The translations under genes and the position numbers were made by a program. From Psychrobacter aquimaris (GTDB lineage Bacteria > Pseudomonadota > Gammaproteobacteria > Pseudomonadales > Moraxellaceae), in contig NZ_JABASR010000001.1 in NCBI RefSeq assembly GCF_016107525.1, positions 124,001 to 188,000 on the forward strand: a stretch of DNA of 64,000 bases, in the 5' to 3' direction. Positions 18,380-27,567 of this stretch are shown in pieces. How positions within the stretch are numbered: position 1 is the stretch's first letter; every line of letters starts with the position of its first letter. Below the pieces are notes generated by a model that worked only from the letters and a program-made list of their open reading frames with translations, was not told the DNA's origin and did not search any database.

Positions 18380-19423
18380 TTAACAACCAAGTTTGCCTTC
18401 TGCTTCCAAGGCTTTTCTACTACGGATTGGCGCTGGGCAATCTTCGCCATAGTATTGACGATCGGCGAAGTAGCTTGAGCGTACCATTGGGCCTGCCCAA
18501 ATGCTAAAGAAGCCAATCTTTTTGCCATAATCCATATAGCGCTGGAATTCGTCTGGATGGACGTAACGATCTACAGGCGCGTGGTTTTTACTAGGTTGCA
18601 GATACTGACCAACCGTAATCATATCCACATTGTGCGCTTTTAAGTCATCAAGCAGTGCATAGATTTCTTCTTCAGTCTCACCAAGGCCAACCATGAAACC
18701 GCATTTGGTGGCAATATCTGGGCGACGTTCTTTATAGAGCTTGAGTAAATCTAATGAGTGCTGATAGTCAGAACCTGGACGAAACGCTTTATAGAGGCGT
18801 GGTACGGTTTCGATGTTATGGTTAAAGACATCTGGCGGTGTTTCAGTCAGTAGGTCTAAAGCAATCTCCATACGACCACGGAAGTCTGGCACCAATATTT
18901 CAATGAGGCAATTTGGGCTGAGTGCGCGAGATTCATTGAGTACTTCAACGAAGTGGGCAGCACCGCCATCTTTAAGATCATCACGATCCACAGAGGTGAT
19001 AACGGCATACTTCAACTGCAAGCCTAAAATGGTCTCGGCAGTATGGCGCGGCTCATCTGCATCTAGCTCATTGGGACGACCATGTCCTACGTCACAGAAC
19101 GGACAGCGACGGGTACAGATATCACCCATAATCATAAAGGTCGCCGTACCATCAGCGAAGCACTGCGGCAGGTTAGGGCAGGCCGCTTCCTCACAAACGG
19201 TATAAAGCTTCTGCTCACGCAAGGTGGCTTTGATACGAGCCACTTCAGCAGGCGAGGACATTTTAACCCGAATCCAATCTGGCTTTTTCTTTGCCTCGAC
19301 GGTCGGGATCACTTTAATTGGGATACGTGCAACTTTATCGTAGCCACGTAGTTTTTCGCCTTGAATGGCTTTTTTTGGTTTGACCTTAGCAGCAGGCACA
19401 TGTGTTTGTACGGCAGTTGTCAT
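18380..19423 (-). CDS. lipA: Lipoyl synthase LipA
   Basis: A radical SAM enzyme inserting two sulfurs into protein-bound octanoyl groups to make lipoyl cofactor for 2-oxoacid dehydrogenases and the glycine cleavage system. It has both expected cluster motifs: [12 protein letters not shown] (auxiliary [4Fe-4S], sacrificed as sulfur donor) and [10 protein letters not shown] (SAM-binding cluster). The C-terminal RSSYFAD supplies the serine that ligates the auxiliary cluster. At 347 residues it has a slightly long N-terminal lead rich in Lys, which is common in this lineage. AAGAGA precedes the ATG. lipB is not adjacent. Confidence 0.96.
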   Translation of the reverse strand: MTTAVQTHVPAAKVKPKKAIQGEKLRGYDKVARIPIKVIPTVEAKKKPDWIRVKMSSPAEVARIKATLREQKLYTVCEEAACPNLPQCFADGTATFMIMGDICTRRCPFCDVGHGRPNELDADEPRHTAETILGLQLKYAVITSVDRDDLKDGGAAHFVEVLNESRALSPNCLIEILVPDFRGRMEIALDLLTETPPDVFNHNIETVPRLYKAFRPGSDYQHSLDLLKLYKERRPDIATKCGFMVGLGETEEEIYALLDDLKAHNVDMITVGQYLQPSKNHAPVDRYVHPDEFQRYMDYGKKIGFFSIWAGPMVRSSYFADRQYYGEDCPAPIRSRKALEAEGKLGC

Positions 19424-19597
19424 AATAAAGTATCTCTTAACCCTTTATAGCATAAGGGTTTATGGAATTATTAGAATATGTTATGAGTTGAGGTATTATA
19501 GCAGAAACTTAGGGGCTAATTTTCAATGAATCTTGTTTAACTGACCATTTTGAAGTCGATACTCAAGGCTACTATGATTTGTCTCGCAACCATAGTT

Positions 19598-20038
19598 TTA
19601 AATATCTATATCAATATCCAACTCATTCAGGATTTCTATGGCGGCACGAAACGCTTCTTGGGTGGTAGGTGCACCGCAATAAGGCAAGCTGTGCATTAAT
19701 ACTTCTCGAATCTCAGCGACACTAGCGCCATTATTAATTGCACCTCTAATGTGCCCCTTTAGCTCAGTCGGGCTTTTTTGCGCAATTAAAAAAGCGATAG
19801 TAATTAATGAGCGATATTTGCGTGGCAATACTGAGTCATCTTGCCAAGTGCTGCCCCAAGCGTGCTCAATAATCCAGTCTTGTAATGGTTGGGTGAACTC
19901 AGTCGCTGCATCAAGCGAGCGTTTGACATGTGCCTCACCCATCACATCAGTGCGAACTTTGAGACCGTTTTGATAATTAGCGTTACTCTTCATATCGCTG
20001 TTTTCCGTGTGATTGTTTTCCATCGTACTACTGTCCAT
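19598..20038 (-). CDS. Carboxymuconolactone decarboxylase family protein
   Basis: A small all-helical protein of the CMD/AhpD-like family, similar in length and wording to 4-carboxymuconolactone decarboxylase (PcaC). WIIEHAWGSTWQD and PRKYRSLITIAFLIAQKSPTELK, followed by HIRGAINNGASVAEIREVLMHSLPYCGAPT, are the PcaC-like signature. No other protocatechuate genes are nearby, so the aromatic-degradation role is uncertain; many members of this family are uncharacterised or act as peroxidase-like enzymes. A single cysteine near the C-terminus means the CxxC of AhpD is absent. AAGGA stands upstream of the ATG. 146 residues with a polar N-terminal lead of about 25. Confidence 0.85.
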   Translation of the reverse strand: MDSSTMENNHTENSDMKSNANYQNGLKVRTDVMGEAHVKRSLDAATEFTQPLQDWIIEHAWGSTWQDDSVLPRKYRSLITIAFLIAQKSPTELKGHIRGAINNGASVAEIREVLMHSLPYCGAPTTQEAFRAAIEILNELDIDIDI

Positions 20039-20075
20039 ATCATCATCCTTAATATTTATTGAATTAGTATATGGC

Positions 20076-20192
20076 TAGGGTGTGTCCTCAATTCAAGCAA
20101 TGGGCATCTAAATGGGCAAAAAATGGCGAAATTTTGTTTAACGGCAACTCATCTCATTTTTATCTCCATTTCTAAAATGAGGACACACTCTA
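20076..20192. repeat. MITE-like element, copy 1
   Basis: A 117-bp non-coding element with terminal inverted repeats: left TAGGGTGTGTCCTCA and right TGAGGACACACTCTA, 14 of 15 bases matching. The right-hand 59 bases (20134-20192) align without gaps to 61534-61592, differing at about ten positions. It has no coding capacity. The ends resemble those of IS5-group elements, which would have to supply the transposase; that assignment is from memory of the pattern and not verified. It lies between the CMD-family gene and the acnB promoter region. Confidence 0.75.
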
Positions 20193-20576
20193 ATGACCTC
20201 TATTTTTTCAAGCGCGATCTTTTCACATGCTGCTTATAAGATGATATTTTATTAAATAATATCTTACAAAGCGTCTAGCAGTCATAGCGTATTTATTTAA
20301 TTATAAATCGAGCAGTGATTGACTAAAATAACACGCCATATATCGGTTGTGAAAGGGTATTCAATCATATTGTTGATGGTACTATTTATATAATAAATGT
20401 TCAATATACCCTCTTTAAAACCGCTTTATGAGCCTTTTAAAGGCTTAGCCATTAACATTTAGAGCGTTTTAAGCTATGATTGCACGAATAATTATTCCAT
20501 CTAGTATATAGACGCAGGCGGTCATGCTGACTACCCACGTAATGTGCTAATACTCCAACTAACGAGGACGACTATT
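20193..20576. other. acnB upstream region
   Basis: An AT-rich leader upstream of acnB. No gene is visible. GAGGA at about 20564 is the acnB ribosome-binding site. The length suggests regulatory sequence, but I recognise no specific operator or riboswitch. Confidence 0.5.
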
Positions 20577-23180
20577 GTGTTAGAAGCTTATCGTAAACAT
20601 GTCGAAGAACGTGCTGAGCTAGGAACGGTTCCGCTACCACTGAACGAAAAACAAGTAGCAGAGTTGGTTGAACTACTAAAGAATCCACCCGCAGGCGAAG
20701 ATGCGTTCTTGATGAACCTGCTAGAAAACCGTATTCCTGCTGGCGTTGACCAAGCGGCATATGTTAAAGCGGCGTTTTTAGCAGCGATCCTTAAAGGTGA
20801 AACCTCTTCACCACTTATTAGCAAGCAAAAAGCCGTTCAAATCCTAGGTACAATGCAAGGTGGTTATAACGTTCAGCCATTGGTTGCTGCCCTTGATGAT
20901 GCGGAAGTAGCACAAGACGCTGCTGAAGCGTTGAAAAAGACATTGCTGGTATTTGACGCGTTCAATGACGTGACTGAAAAAGCCGAAGCTGGTAATGACA
21001 TCGCTAAAGAAGTCGTTCAATCTTGGGCGGACGCTGAATGGTTCTTAAACCGTGCTGCCGTACCAGAAAAGACTACTTACACAACTTTTAAAGTAACTGG
21101 CGAAACCAATACTGATGACTTGTCGCCTGCGCAAGATGCGTGGAGCCGTCCTGATATCCCATTGCATTCATTGGCCATGCACAAAAACTCTCGCGACGGC
21201 ATCACGGCTGACGAAGAGGGCGTTGTCGGTCCAATGAAGCAGATCGAAGCATTAAAAGAAAAAGGCCATCCGCTAGCCTATGTTGGTGATGTTGTTGGTA
21301 CTGGTTCTAGCCGTAAGTCTGCGACCAACTCAGTACTATGGTTGATGGGTGAAGATATCCCTAACGTGCCAAACAAACGTGGCGGCGGTCTAGTACTTGG
21401 TAATAATATCGCTCCTATCTTCTTTAATACCATGGAAGATTCTGGCGCATTGCCAATCGAAAAAGTAGCGGTTGATAACCTAAACATGGGTGATGTATTT
21501 GACATCTATCCATACGAAGGCAAAATCACTAAGCATGACTCGGATGAAGTATTGTCTACGTTCAAGCTAAACTCACCAACATTGCTTGATGAAGTGCGTG
21601 CTGGTGGCCGTATTCCATTGATCGTTGGTCGTGGTTTGACCAATCGTGCTCGTGAGTATATGGGTCTTGGACATTCAGATATCTTTGCTAAGCCAGAAGA
21701 GCCAGCTGATACGGGTAAAGGCTTTACCCTTGCACAAAAAATGGTTGGTAAAGCTTGTGGTCTAGAAGGCGTACGTCCAGGTATGTACTGTGAGCCTAAG
21801 ATGACGACTGTCGGCTCTCAGGATACGACTGGTCCAATGACACGTGATGAGCTAAAAGACTTGGCATGTTTGGGTTTCCAAGCAGACCTAGTGATGCAGT
21901 CATTCTGTCACACGGCTGCTTATCCAAAGCCAGTTGACGTTGAGACCCAGCACACACTACCTGACTTTATCATGAACCGTGGCGGTGTAAGTTTACGCCC
22001 AGGTGACGGTATCATTCACTCATGGTTGAACCGTATGCTACTTCCAGATACCGTTGGTACTGGTGGTGACTCGCATACTCGTTTCCCAATGGGTATCTCG
22101 TTCCCAGCCGGTTCTGGTCTGGTTGCATTCGCAGCAGCGACTGGTGTGATGCCACTTGATATGCCTGAATCTGTCCGTGTACGTTTCGTTGGCGAACGTC
22201 AGGCTGGTATCACGCTACGTGACCTAGTACATGCGATCCCTTATCAAGCGATTAAAGAAGGTCTATTAACTGTTGATAAGAAAGGCAAAATCAACGAGTT
22301 TAACGGTCGTATTTTAGAGATCGAAGGTCTAGAAGACTTAACCGCTGAGCAAGCGTTTGAGTTATCTGATGCCTCAGCTGAGCGTAGTGCTGCTGGTTGT
22401 ACCATCACTTTGTCTGAAGCGTCAGTGACTGAGTACTTAAACTCAAACATCACGCTACTTAAGTGGATGATTTCAGAAGGCTATGGCGATGCGCGTACTA
22501 TCAGCCGCCGTATCGAGCAGATGCAAGAATGGCTAGCAAACCCAAGCCTATTGCGTGCTGATGCTGATGCTGAATACGCCATCGATATGACTATCGATAT
22601 GAGTGAGATCAAAGAGCCGATTCTTTGCTGCCCGAACGATCCAGATGATGCAAAAACGTTGGCTGACGTTGCTGGTGATACCATTGATGAAGTGTTCATT
22701 GGTTCATGTATGACTAACATCGGTCATTTCCGTGCCGCTGGTAAATTACTACAAGACGTACCAGCAGGTAGTCTGAAGACTCGTCTATGGATTGCACCAC
22801 CGACTAAGATGGATGCGCGTCAGTTGATGGAAGAAGGTTACTACAACATCTACGCTCAAGCCGGCGCTCGTACTGAGATGCCAGGTTGTTCGCTATGTAT
22901 GGGTAACCAAGCACGTATCGCACCGAAGTCTACGGCGGTATCGACGTCGACTCGTAACTTCCCGAACCGTCTAGGTCAAGGCGCTAACGTATACCTTGCT
23001 TCTGCAGAGCTAGCAGCAGTCGCAGCGGTACTTGGTAAATTGCCAACGAACGACGAATATCAGCAGTATGCTGGTATGCTTGATAGCATGGGCGAGGAAG
23101 TGTATCAATATATGAACTTCGACCGTATGGAAGACTATACGGAAGAAGCAGATAAGATTAACGTTGCTCAGTTGACCTAA
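20577..23180 (+). CDS. acnB: Aconitate hydratase B
   Basis: The main TCA-cycle aconitase, interconverting citrate and isocitrate through a [4Fe-4S] cluster; AcnB may also act as a 2-methylisocitrate dehydratase. The AcnB domain order is present: N-terminal HEAT-like domain (from [13 protein letters not shown]), then the swivel domain placed early ([15 protein letters not shown]), then the catalytic domains with [15 protein letters not shown] and [12 protein letters not shown] holding the cluster cysteines. The start is a GTG at 20577, giving VLEAYRKH at the family N-terminus, with GAGGA eight bases before it; the longer frame lacks support. 867 residues, close to E. coli AcnB. A strong terminator follows. 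Confidence 0.97.
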   Translation: MLEAYRKHVEERAELGTVPLPLNEKQVAELVELLKNPPAGEDAFLMNLLENRIPAGVDQAAYVKAAFLAAILKGETSSPLISKQKAVQILGTMQGGYNVQPLVAALDDAEVAQDAAEALKKTLLVFDAFNDVTEKAEAGNDIAKEVVQSWADAEWFLNRAAVPEKTTYTTFKVTGETNTDDLSPAQDAWSRPDIPLHSLAMHKNSRDGITADEEGVVGPMKQIEALKEKGHPLAYVGDVVGTGSSRKSATNSVLWLMGEDIPNVPNKRGGGLVLGNNIAPIFFNTMEDSGALPIEKVAVDNLNMGDVFDIYPYEGKITKHDSDEVLSTFKLNSPTLLDEVRAGGRIPLIVGRGLTNRAREYMGLGHSDIFAKPEEPADTGKGFTLAQKMVGKACGLEGVRPGMYCEPKMTTVGSQDTTGPMTRDELKDLACLGFQADLVMQSFCHTAAYPKPVDVETQHTLPDFIMNRGGVSLRPGDGIIHSWLNRMLLPDTVGTGGDSHTRFPMGISFPAGSGLVAFAAATGVMPLDMPESVRVRFVGERQAGITLRDLVHAIPYQAIKEGLLTVDKKGKINEFNGRILEIEGLEDLTAEQAFELSDASAERSAAGCTITLSEASVTEYLNSNITLLKWMISEGYGDARTISRRIEQMQEWLANPSLLRADADAEYAIDMTIDMSEIKEPILCCPNDPDDAKTLADVAGDTIDEVFIGSCMTNIGHFRAAGKLLQDVPAGSLKTRLWIAPPTKMDARQLMEEGYYNIYAQAGARTEMPGCSLCMGNQARIAPKSTAVSTSTRNFPNRLGQGANVYLASAELAAVAAVLGKLPTNDEYQQYAGMLDSMGEEVYQYMNFDRMEDYTEEADKINVAQLT

Positions 23181-23236
23181 TCTTGGTTAAAACTTAAGTT
23201 AAACGTTTTTAGGTTTTACAATTCTTATTTATACAG

Positions 23237-23268
23237 AAACCCCGTATCATCATGATGCGGGGTTTTTT
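23237..23268 (+). terminator. Terminator of acnB
   Basis: Stem ACCCCGTATCAT with ATGCGGGGT, a four-base loop and a following TTTTTT, about 60 bases past the acnB stop codon. Confidence 0.85.
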
Positions 23269-23589
23269 GTGCTATAAGTAATGATATATGTTCTGCTACA
23301 TGGAATTAATGATTATAAACTGATTTAAGTTTTTCCATAAAAGTGATAATCCCTTTTTGAAGTTATCAGTGATAGCCATTATTTTTTATTGTTCAACTTT
23401 CATATTTATTGTGCTATGGAGCGTTGTTTTGCTATAAGTAAGGGGGCTTTCCAATCGTCACATCTTATGTATAATATAAGGGCAGGCGGAAACCGTGGCT
23501 CTGCACTCAATCTATCTTTTCTATTTCGGGACGGACCGATACTTTGATAGGCACTTTTTTGTTTACGCTCAAGTGCTTTGGAGTCTTGG
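23269..23589. other. Intergenic region upstream of PACE gene
   Basis: AT-rich sequence between the acnB terminator and the PACE gene. No coding or RNA feature is recognised. Confidence 0.45.
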
Positions 23590-24033
23590 TTGATTACTTT
23601 ATCCCCACTCAAACGTCGTATTCTCTATGTGACTGTTTTTGAGCTTATCGCTATTATTGCTTCTACTCTTGTATTAATGAAACTCAGCGGCGGCGATGCG
23701 GCAGAGTCTTTACCAGTCGCTGTCATGGTTTCATTAGCCGCTGTCGTTTGGAACTTCTTATACAATACGGTTTTTGAAGCGTGGGAACGGCGCAAGCAGG
23801 TGACCAAGCGCACCTTATTCATTCGCAGTATTCATGCTTTAGGGTTTGAAGGCGGCTTAGTATTGATTTGCTTACCACTTTATATGATCTGGTATGATGT
23901 CGGTTTAATCAAAGCCTTTATGATGGAAGCCGCGTTATTGCTATTTTTCTTGATCTATACTTTTATTTTTACCTTGGGCTTTGACAAGATATTTACCTTA
24001 CCGCATCACTATAAGACAGCCTCCGATTCTTAA
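23590..24033 (+). CDS. PACE-family (AceI-like) biocide efflux protein
   Basis: A four-helix inner-membrane transporter of the proteobacterial antimicrobial compound efflux family, built of two bacterial transmembrane pair domains. The first repeat has the key glutamate in helix 1 (YVTVFELIAI, Glu18 here; the matching residue in Acinetobacter AceI is essential for chlorhexidine transport) and VWNFLYNTVFEAWERR. The second repeat has RSIHALGFEGGLVL and LIYTFIFTLGFD, close to AceI. Natural substrates of the family include short-chain diamines. The likely start is a TTG at 23590 with GGAG six bases before; a TTG four codons earlier is possible. 147 residues. Confidence 0.88.
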   Translation: MITLSPLKRRILYVTVFELIAIIASTLVLMKLSGGDAAESLPVAVMVSLAAVVWNFLYNTVFEAWERRKQVTKRTLFIRSIHALGFEGGLVLICLPLYMIWYDVGLIKAFMMEAALLLFFLIYTFIFTLGFDKIFTLPHHYKTASDS

Positions 24034-24088
24034 GCAGTAAAGATATTATTAATACGGAATTTTCTTGATATTGTATGATCCAAAAACG

Positions 24089-24114
24089 AAAGGCTGCCAT
24101 TAGGCAGCCTTTTT
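24089..24114. terminator. Bidirectional terminator
   Basis: Stem AAAGGCTGCC with GGCAGCCTTT and a short loop, T-run best on the plus strand. It lies between the convergent PACE and enoyl-CoA hydratase genes. Confidence 0.85.
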
Positions 24115-24147
24115 GATGATAGTACAAAACAGAATGTTATCAGGTTA

Positions 24148-24945
24148 TTATTTACCCTGATAAACTGGCTTACGCTTCTCCATAAATGCGGTAATACCTT
24201 CTTTAAAGTCTTCTGTTTTCGCCAATATAGTTTGTTGATCCACTTCCATATCCAGCGCTTCACTCAGACCCATATAGGCATGCGTATTAATCATATGCTT
24301 CATTGATGCCAATGCTTTTCCGGGCAGATTGCTCAGGCGCGTTGCCAACGCCAATACGCTAGCATCCAGATCATCGCTACTGACCATATCATTAACCAAG
24401 TTTAAGCGTGCCATATCTTCCGCTTTGAGTTTATCGCCAAGCATGACCATCTCAGTCGTCTTTGCCACACCAATCAATTGATTCAATAAATAAATGCCAC
24501 CAGCATCTGGTATTAGACCGATATTGACAAAGGCTTGCACAAATTTGGCATTGTCAGCGGCAATCCGAAAATCACAAGTGAGTGCCAAGTTCATACCAGC
24601 CCCAGCGACAGCACCTTCTAGTTTAGCAATGATAGGCTTATGGATATTACGTAGCTTTAGGCTAATCTCAGCCACTTCGCCGACCATGAAGTTTAGCTTA
24701 TTCGATAGTGCTTCGCTGTCCATGCCGTTTTCTAACATCTCACCGATATGACCGCCACTAGAGAAATTATTATTTGATCCTTGCAGCACAATCACGCGGA
24801 CGTCTGCATCTTTATCCGCTTTATCAAGCGCATCCATCATCGCGTTTTTTAATGGCGTACTAAATGCGTTCAACGTTTTTGGGTCGTTCATAGTAATAGT
24901 GGCAATATGATTTTCGCTTTGGTACTCGACGAGAGATGGTGACAT
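24148..24945 (-). CDS. Enoyl-CoA hydratase/isomerase family protein
   Basis: A crotonase-fold enzyme that acts on acyl-CoA thioesters in the cytoplasm. ITMNDPKTLNAFS lies at the N-terminus, the oxyanion-hole segment SSGGHIGEM near residues 62-70, and EGAVAGAGMNLALTCDFRIA near 109-128. At the usual catalytic positions there is no clear Glu pair of a classical hydratase; an Asp in PDAGG near 147 resembles PaaG/isomerase-like members, so isomerase or another crotonase chemistry is possible. AAGGA precedes the ATG. 265 residues, full length. It stands alone, without fatty-acid or phenylacetate genes nearby, so the pathway is unknown. Confidence 0.9.
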   Translation of the reverse strand: MSPSLVEYQSENHIATITMNDPKTLNAFSTPLKNAMMDALDKADKDADVRVIVLQGSNNNFSSGGHIGEMLENGMDSEALSNKLNFMVGEVAEISLKLRNIHKPIIAKLEGAVAGAGMNLALTCDFRIAADNAKFVQAFVNIGLIPDAGGIYLLNQLIGVAKTTEMVMLGDKLKAEDMARLNLVNDMVSSDDLDASVLALATRLSNLPGKALASMKHMINTHAYMGLSEALDMEVDQQTILAKTEDFKEGITAFMEKRKPVYQGK

Positions 24946-25302
24946 CTTGGATTTCCTTATTTTAAATGACTGATTAATGTGGTGATTGATCGCTGTTGAA
25001 TAGAAATAATGATAACAATTGAATCAATGTTTATGATGAATGCTAGTTACTATAGCAGCTTGTTATGATTATAAAAGCGAGTTTTGTGGGCGCTAAAGAC
25101 ACATCTAAACGTTGGTCAAATTTTTAAATGGCAGTACGAGCTTTTAGTAATCGAAGAGGTGTAAACGTGTGATTGATAAAATCGCTATTCACTGAGCTTT
25201 TAATAGATTATGCTAAAACCTGTGTCAGGGACTTGCTTATCAAGATACGCGAATCCTCAATGAGATGCTGATATCTCTAATTTAGCAAACAAGGAAGTGT
25301 TT
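24946..25302. other. Intergenic region, no recognised gene
   Basis: AT-rich divergent intergenic sequence between the enoyl-CoA hydratase and alpha/beta hydrolase genes. Nothing beyond the AAGGAA ribosome-binding site at its right end is recognised. Confidence 0.45.
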
Positions 25303-26115
25303 ATGCCAACGATAAAAATTAACGACGTTGATATTTATTATGAAGACAGCGCACCAAATGATAGGCAAAAACCTGTCATGGTATTTGCCCACGGTCTGCT
25401 GTGGAATACGCACCTGTTCGACAAGCAAGTCGAGTATTTCAAAAAAGATTACCGCTGTATTGCGTTTGATTTTCGGGGACAAGGTCAGTCTGAAATAACC
25501 AAGTCAGGCTACGATATGGAAACCTTAACCGAGGATACATTGGCATTATTAGAGGCACTAGATATTCATAAATGCCATTTTTTAGGGTTATCGATGGGTG
25601 GGTTTGTCGCCCAGCGTGTCGCACTCAAGAGTCCTGAGCTATTGCTGTCGCTTACCCTGTTAGAGACTTCTGCTGATCCTGAAGATCCCAAAAACGTGCC
25701 GCAGTATCGTAAGCTGGTCAAAGCCATTCGTTGGTTGGGTCTCAAGCGCGTGAGTAACAAGGTCATGCCTATTATGTTTGGCAATACTTTTTTGACAGAC
25801 AAGTTGCGCAAGTCTGATCGTAAGCAATGGTTAGCGATGCTACAAGGCAATCGCAAAGGCGGGGTCATTAAGGCCACAATGGGCGTCATTGAGCGGTCAG
25901 GTACTTATGATCAGTTAGGGAGCATTACGGTGCCGACATTAATCGTGGTCGGTGATGAGGACACAGCAACCCCCTATGCCAAGGCTGAGCGTATGCATTT
26001 TGCGATTGCAGGGTCTAAGTTGGCAGTTATCAAGGGCGCTGGTCATACCGCAACCGTAGAAGAGCCTGAGCAGGTAAATCGAGTGATTAACCTCTTTTTA
26101 GCGGATTGTGTCTAG
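25303..26115 (+). CDS. Alpha/beta fold hydrolase
   Basis: A serine hydrolase of the alpha/beta superfamily. FAHGLLWNTHLFD near residues 29-41 gives the oxyanion region, FDFRGQGQS near 59-67 is the usual strand-loop, and the nucleophile elbow is GLSMGG near 95-100. An acid is plausible in VVGDEDTATP and the catalytic histidine in GAGHTATVEEPEQV near the C-terminus. This pattern is typical of 3-oxoadipate enol-lactonase-like and epoxide/ester hydrolases, but the substrate cannot be assigned. The ATG at 25303 follows AAGGAA by six bases; the GTG two codons earlier is too close to it. 270 residues, cytoplasmic. Confidence 0.9.
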   Translation: MPTIKINDVDIYYEDSAPNDRQKPVMVFAHGLLWNTHLFDKQVEYFKKDYRCIAFDFRGQGQSEITKSGYDMETLTEDTLALLEALDIHKCHFLGLSMGGFVAQRVALKSPELLLSLTLLETSADPEDPKNVPQYRKLVKAIRWLGLKRVSNKVMPIMFGNTFLTDKLRKSDRKQWLAMLQGNRKGGVIKATMGVIERSGTYDQLGSITVPTLIVVGDEDTATPYAKAERMHFAIAGSKLAVIKGAGHTATVEEPEQVNRVINLFLADCV

Positions 26116-26184
26116 TTTTGAGTTGGTCCGAAAACAGTCTTAGATAAGGCATCGTTTCTAACAGAGTGATGATGCCGTTATATT

Positions 26185-26223
26185 AAAAAAGCCGTTATCT
26201 TGCATGTGATAACGGCTTTTTTA
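26185..26223. terminator. Bidirectional terminator
   Basis: AAAAAAGCCGTTATC with GATAACGGCTTTTTT around an eight-base loop. It sits between the convergent hydrolase gene and the CitE-like gene and has T-runs on both strands. Confidence 0.9.
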
Positions 26224-26288
26224 TTGAGCGCATGTAAGAGATTATATTTAAAATATTAATTTGAAGGTAGTAACCTTAAAGTATTTAT

Positions 26289-27365
26289 TTATAACCGCGC
26301 CGTATAGTCATTATTACCATCATCAAGGGTGCCAAATGCCTCGGCACGATTGACGATTTCGGTTGCCCATGCGCGGTGTGTGGCGGGCTCTAGCATGGTA
26401 TTGTTATATTTGAACACGGCTTTTGCCTCGCTGTGCAGTATCGCTTTTGCCTCGTCTAAAGTGCTCAATGGCACACAATACGCTTGCTGTACCAAAGCGA
26501 TTTGATTTGGATGAATGACCGTTTTGCCGACCAATCCTAAGCTGACATCGCGGGTCAGCTCTTGCATAAATAGCGTTGGCTGATCCAAATACTCAAAGAC
26601 AGGCGCTGTCAAATAAAAGCCATGCGGTACAAAGCAGCCGAGCAGCTGATAGGCAAGGGTGCCGATAGGGGTATCATAAACGATGCTATTTTTGGGACGT
26701 CGCAAACGCAATGCTGCAAATAAATCATTGCCACCGATACGTAAGGCAAAAATCGGCTGGCTAAAGGCTTCTTTAAAACCAATCGCCAATTCTTGATTAT
26801 GATGCGGATTAAATAGGGCTGCGGTCTCAAGCGTCGGCATCAATAGTTGCTCGGTACTCAGGTTTTGACAGGCCATACGCCAATTAGACAAGCTATACAT
26901 ATCGACTTTCGGCATGACAAAGCCATCAATCAAATCGATATTGGCAAAACCTGATAGCTGCTCTAACATCGCTGGATGACGCGGACGTATAAATACCAGC
27001 GGACGTGTTGGTTGCTCAATCTGAATGTCGGCATGTTTTGATGGGTCATTGATGCTATCGACATGCGCCGCCCACGTATGCAGCAGGGTTGTTAGGCGCT
27101 CAAGTGCCAGCTCAACATCATTATGGCTGACGGCATCTTCTAGACAGATGATAATGCTATTAATCGTTGGTAATTTATCACGCTTAATGACTTGCCAAAT
27201 ATCTTGGCGAGTTGCTGGCATGTATAGGCTAGCTCCCAGTTGATACGGATGATGCGCATGTGGCTTGAGCATCGCATGACGCTCAGTAATGAGATGGGCA
27301 TAAGACTGGGTGTTTTGATAAAGAGTAGACTCGTTGTTTTGCATATCTGACATAATTGGCATCAT
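26289..27365 (-). CDS. CitE-like HpcH/HpaI lyase of the Ter island
   Basis: A TIM-barrel lyase of the HpcH/HpaI aldolase/citrate lyase beta family. IIICLEDAVSHNDVE carries the metal-binding acidic pair, VFIRPRHP the conserved arginine, GFVMPKVD the substrate strand and LPTLETAALF the second metal glutamate region; GKTVIHPNQIALVQ near residue 278 is the family C-terminal signature. Relatives cleave or form C-C bonds in acyl-CoA or small dicarboxylate substrates. This subtype is found with TerD, phosphoribosyltransferase, HAD and ATP-grasp genes in Ter stress islands, where it was proposed to help make a nucleoside-like metabolite. It is the last gene of the leftward block. The start is ambiguous among Met 1, 2, 5 and 8; no clear ribosome-binding site. 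358 residues at most. Confidence 0.87.
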   Translation of the reverse strand: MMPIMSDMQNNESTLYQNTQSYAHLITERHAMLKPHAHHPYQLGASLYMPATRQDIWQVIKRDKLPTINSIIICLEDAVSHNDVELALERLTTLLHTWAAHVDSINDPSKHADIQIEQPTRPLVFIRPRHPAMLEQLSGFANIDLIDGFVMPKVDMYSLSNWRMACQNLSTEQLLMPTLETAALFNPHHNQELAIGFKEAFSQPIFALRIGGNDLFAALRLRRPKNSIVYDTPIGTLAYQLLGCFVPHGFYLTAPVFEYLDQPTLFMQELTRDVSLGLVGKTVIHPNQIALVQQAYCVPLSTLDEAKAILHSEAKAVFKYNNTMLEPATHRAWATEIVNRAEAFGTLDDGNNDYTARL

Positions 27366-27567
27366 AAATAGTGATAAGTGAATGAGTATAAAAGATAAGA
27401 TGTGTCATCAAGTGGGATGGCTCAGCAGCTATGACAGCAAACCCAAAAAATACGTTTAGCGCTGTCAAACTCGTTTAGCCTACAAGAAGACGTACTTGCA
27501 CTTTTTTCTTTCGTTGCTCTGATTTTGAGACGGGTCTGGTGTATAAAAAGTGCGAGTGTAGCAATGA

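Noticed and set aside
20076..20192. Inverted repeat as a terminator or CRISPR-like repeat
   Set aside because: Repeats are over 85 bases apart, only two dispersed family members exist here, and there are no spacers; the MITE reading fits better.
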